Shown here in pieces: positions 61,958 through 64,000 of a DNA stretch of 64,000 bases. Positions within the stretch are counted from its first letter, which is position 1. Each line of letters begins with the position of its first letter. Made by a program: the position numbers and the translations under genes. The notes below the pieces were generated by a model. The model made no database searches and had not been told where the DNA came from. It saw nothing but the letters and a program-made list of their open reading frames with translations. Origin of the DNA: DAOTXS01 sp034435055 (lineage in GTDB: Bacteria; Chloroflexota; Anaerolineae; UBA4142). The stretch is from contig DAOTXS010000056.1 in the NCBI GenBank assembly GCA_034435055.1, positions 62,001 through 126,000 on the forward strand. Reading direction: 5' to 3'.

Positions 61958-62917
61958 ATGTTCGGTAATATTATTAGTCTGCTCGTGCTCGTCGCGTTCG
62001 TCGTGCTGTTTGGCTGGCTCGCCAAACGTGCGTGGGGCGCGAAACGCTGGTTTATCAAATTTCCCGGCGTCATCTTGGCGGGTCTGCTCGCGCTCGTGTT
62101 CCTGCTCGTCGTGTTCGTCGCGGGCAAAGGTATGGCAATGACGTATTTCCCGGCATCCGCGCCGGTGACGAATCTCAAAGTCGAGGGAACACCGGAGCAA
62201 ATTGCGCGCGGCAAATATCTGGCGTACATCGATTGCGTGGGTTGTCACGGTGTCCAGGAAGAATTTCCGCTCAGCGGTGGATTGGATCTATCGGCAGAAA
62301 TTCCGTTACCGATTGGTGCTTTTGTAGCTACCAATCTCACCCCAGGCGGTGTGTTGAAAGACCGCACCGACGGCGAATTGTTTCGCGCGATTCGGCACGG
62401 GGTCGCCAAAGATGGCAAATTGTTGGCGTTCATGTCGCTGATGCCCGCGCGCCAGTTGAGCGATGATGACACCAAAGCACTCATCGCGTTCTTCCGATCC
62501 CAGCCGGCGGTGGAAACCAAAACGAATGGCGGCGATGATCCCAACCTGCTCGGCGCGATTCTCTTTGGCGCCGGGATGTTTCCCGCGCCCGACCCCATCA
62601 ACAAAAATCCGATCATCGCACCAGCCAAAGGTGTGACCGCCGAGTACGGCAAATACGTTGCGACGTTTGGCGGTTGTCGTGGATGTCACGGAACCGATAT
62701 GACCGGCACGCCACCCAGCAGTCTCGATCCTGCCGGCGTACCTAATCCGCGACCAATCGTCGGTACGTGGACGCGTGAGCAATTCATTCAAACGATGCGC
62801 ACCGGCAACAAACCAACTGGGCAAGCATTCCCAGACACAATGCCCTGGAAAAATGCGTCACGGATGACGGATGAAGATTTGTTCGCACTGTACGAGTACA
62901 TCAAAAAAGCGCCGTAA
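61958..62917 (+). CDS. Membrane-anchored diheme cytochrome c
   Basis: 319 residues. Two N-terminal helices (IISLLVLVAFVVLFGWLA and 'GVILAGLLALVFLLVVFVAG') anchor it, then two cytochrome c domains with heme sites CVGCH (about 96-100) and CRGCH (about 241-245). Distal Met candidates lie in 'FMSLMPARQLSDDD' and 'DTMPWKNASRMTDEDL', the second in the usual position before the last helix. It carries electrons outside the membrane. Upstream GAGGAGGG gives a good start. Its partners are not obvious; the flanking small membrane proteins may belong with it. Confidence 0.9.
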   Translation: MFGNIISLLVLVAFVVLFGWLAKRAWGAKRWFIKFPGVILAGLLALVFLLVVFVAGKGMAMTYFPASAPVTNLKVEGTPEQIARGKYLAYIDCVGCHGVQEEFPLSGGLDLSAEIPLPIGAFVATNLTPGGVLKDRTDGELFRAIRHGVAKDGKLLAFMSLMPARQLSDDDTKALIAFFRSQPAVETKTNGGDDPNLLGAILFGAGMFPAPDPINKNPIIAPAKGVTAEYGKYVATFGGCRGCHGTDMTGTPPSSLDPAGVPNPRPIVGTWTREQFIQTMRTGNKPTGQAFPDTMPWKNASRMTDEDLFALYEYIKKAP

Positions 62918-63001
62918 CGAAACACCGATGATCGAGGATGCCTGTCGAAGAACGCACTGCTTTGACAGGCAATCTCGCTCCCGGAATCGAAAAGGGAAAA
63001 A

Positions 63002-63490
63002 ATGTATCAGTGGCTTTCATTTCTGCACATTCTCGGCGTGTTTGGTTTCTTGCTCGCGCACGGAGCGTCGGCAAGTGTGGCATTCGCGCTACGGCAAGAA
63101 CGCAATCACGAACGCGTACGCGCGCTCTTGACGCTGTCCGCCAGTTCGTACCCGGCGATGTACCTGTCGTTGCTCGTTCTGCTTGTGACCGGCATCATCA
63201 CCGGCATTATGGGCAAGTGGTGGGGACGCGGCTGGATTTGGACATCGCTTTTCCTGCTCATCGCGATCATCGTGGCGATGTCGGTACTCGGCTCGGGCAA
63301 GCTCAGCATCTTGCGTAAGGCACTCGGTCTGCCGTACTTTGAGCGCGGCAAAGCGCAACCTGCTGTCGCGCCGGCAAGCACACAAGAAATCGATGCGTTG
63401 CTGGCAAAAAGCAATCCAATGTTAGTCTCGGTCATCGGCTTTGGCGGCATTGCTGTCGTCGCTTGGTTGATGATGTTCAAACCGTTCTAA
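63002..63490 (+). CDS. DUF2269-like membrane protein, function unknown
   Basis: 162 residues with four hydrophobic helices: 'WLSFLHILGVFGFLLAHG', 'YPAMYLSLLVLLVTGIITGI', 'IWTSLFLLIAIIVAMSVLG' and 'LVSVIGFGGIAVVAWLMMF'. The N-terminal 'FLHILGVFGFLLAHG', with His in helix 1 and again at the end, recalls DUF2269/CopD-like proteins that may bind heme. It lies 84 bases after the cytochrome c gene on the same strand, a weak AGGG precedes it, and it may be part of the same unit. Confidence 0.8.
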   Translation: MYQWLSFLHILGVFGFLLAHGASASVAFALRQERNHERVRALLTLSASSYPAMYLSLLVLLVTGIITGIMGKWWGRGWIWTSLFLLIAIIVAMSVLGSGKLSILRKALGLPYFERGKAQPAVAPASTQEIDALLAKSNPMLVSVIGFGGIAVVAWLMMFKPF

Positions 63491-63527
63491 CCGAACGGAA
63501 ATCTAACGAACCTTAAGGAGATTCACA

Positions 63528-63968
63528 ATGGCAACATTCGAATTCACGATTACGATCAATCGTCCAGCGGCAGATGTTTTCAAGGCGCTAACCGATTTTG
63601 GATCGTACAAAAAATGGCAGACCGGCGTGATTGAATCTACGATTCTTTCTGCCGGCGCGATGGGAGTCGGTACTAGATACCGCTTCATCTCCGAGTTTAT
63701 GGGGCAAAAGATCGAAGCGGAAGGCGAGGTAACCGCATTTGAGCAACCCAGCAAGTACGCGTGGAAATCAACCAAGGGACCGTTTCCGATGCAAGAAGTA
63801 ACCACCCTGGAATCTGCCGGCGCGGCGACGGTCGTCAAAACAACAGTGACTGCGGAACTCGGCGGCTTTTTCAAACTCGCAGAAGGCATGGTCGTCGGGC
63901 AAGCGAAAAAGCAATTCGACGGCGATTACCAGAAACTCAAAGAGATGTTAGAAGCCGGCACGTTGTAA
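63528..63968 (+). CDS. SRPBCC (polyketide cyclase-like) family protein
   Basis: 146 residues, AAGGAG before the ATG. 'FEFTITINRPAADVFKALTDFGSYKKW' at the start, 'GVGTRYRF', 'EAEGEVTAFEQPSKYAWKS' and the long C-terminal helix with 'FDGDYQKLKEMLE' fit the START/SRPBCC fold, Polyketide_cyc2 branch. These bind hydrophobic ligands in a deep pocket; the ligand is unknown. 37 bases separate it from the previous gene. Confidence 0.85.
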   Translation: MATFEFTITINRPAADVFKALTDFGSYKKWQTGVIESTILSAGAMGVGTRYRFISEFMGQKIEAEGEVTAFEQPSKYAWKSTKGPFPMQEVTTLESAGAATVVKTTVTAELGGFFKLAEGMVVGQAKKQFDGDYQKLKEMLEAGTL

Positions 63969-64000
63969 GCGAACTCCCAAACTTCCGAAATTTGGAAGAT

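Noticed and set aside
63982..63998. Terminator after the SRPBCC gene (CTTCC/GGAAG)
   Set aside because: Stem is short and the window ends before any T tract could be seen.

Overview
The window looks like a chromosomal piece of an uncultured-type Chloroflexi (Anaerolineae-like) bacterium. This is inferred from gene content: many large polytopic GT-C-like proteins, DUF2079 and LamG proteins, an oversized SecA, and dispersed palindromic repeats. I could run no database search. Coding density is very high; genes in a run overlap by 1-4 nt (ATGA, GTGA, TAATG, TGATG). No gene-free stretch exceeds 300 bases, and I saw no rRNA, tRNA, CRISPR array, prophage or insertion sequence.

Layout. (1) 1-2250: end of a radical SAM/SPASM gene, a lipoprotein thioredoxin whose first active-site Cys codon is an in-frame TGA (probable selenoprotein), and a GT2 glycosyltransferase, closed by a terminator. 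(2) 2263-22909: a run of nine genes, about 20 kb, behind one good promoter, all large membrane proteins of GT-C or related type (PMT/ArnT-like, PTPS-related, DUF2142-like, DUF2723, YfhO). (3) 27324-22935, minus strand: another GT-C protein, a GNAT acetyltransferase, a DegT/StrS aminotransferase and a UDP-galactopyranose-mutase-like flavoprotein. (4) A secreted two-LamG protein (27478-29265) with its own promoter and terminator. (5) 29387-41297: six more membrane genes (one DUF2079, four tandem paralogues, one DUF2142-like), then a converging GT-C gene (42571-41294). Across regions 2 and 5, twelve of these proteins end in one to three copies, about 20 in all, of the same roughly 105-residue beta-rich domain.

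(6) 42633-48086: a textbook SAM-I riboswitch with a visible terminator/antiterminator switch controls mtnA, a PfkB (adenosine-kinase-like) kinase, a V4R-domain protein, ahcY and metK, a SAM-cycle operon. A small membrane protein follows behind its own promoter. (7) 51324-48820, minus strand: modABC molybdate transporter. (8) 51474-53503: B12-binding mutase subunit, MeaB GTPase and a histidine phosphatase. (9) 53663-60139: TPR-TM-cyclophilin fusion, prs, and a 1475-residue SecA with a large insert in NBD2. (10) 60277-63968: GT2 glycosyltransferase, small membrane proteins, a diheme cytochrome c, and an SRPBCC protein.

How it fits together: regions 1-5 read as one locus for making and exporting surface glycans. 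The GT2 enzymes would charge lipid carriers, the GT-C proteins would transfer sugars outside the membrane, and the DegT/GNAT/UGM-like trio would make an unusual N-acylated sugar. Regions 6-10 are mostly housekeeping. The most interesting items are the probable selenoprotein, the 20-copy domain riding on diverse GT-C enzymes, the enlarged SecA, and short dispersed repeats that have become in-frame coding sequence.
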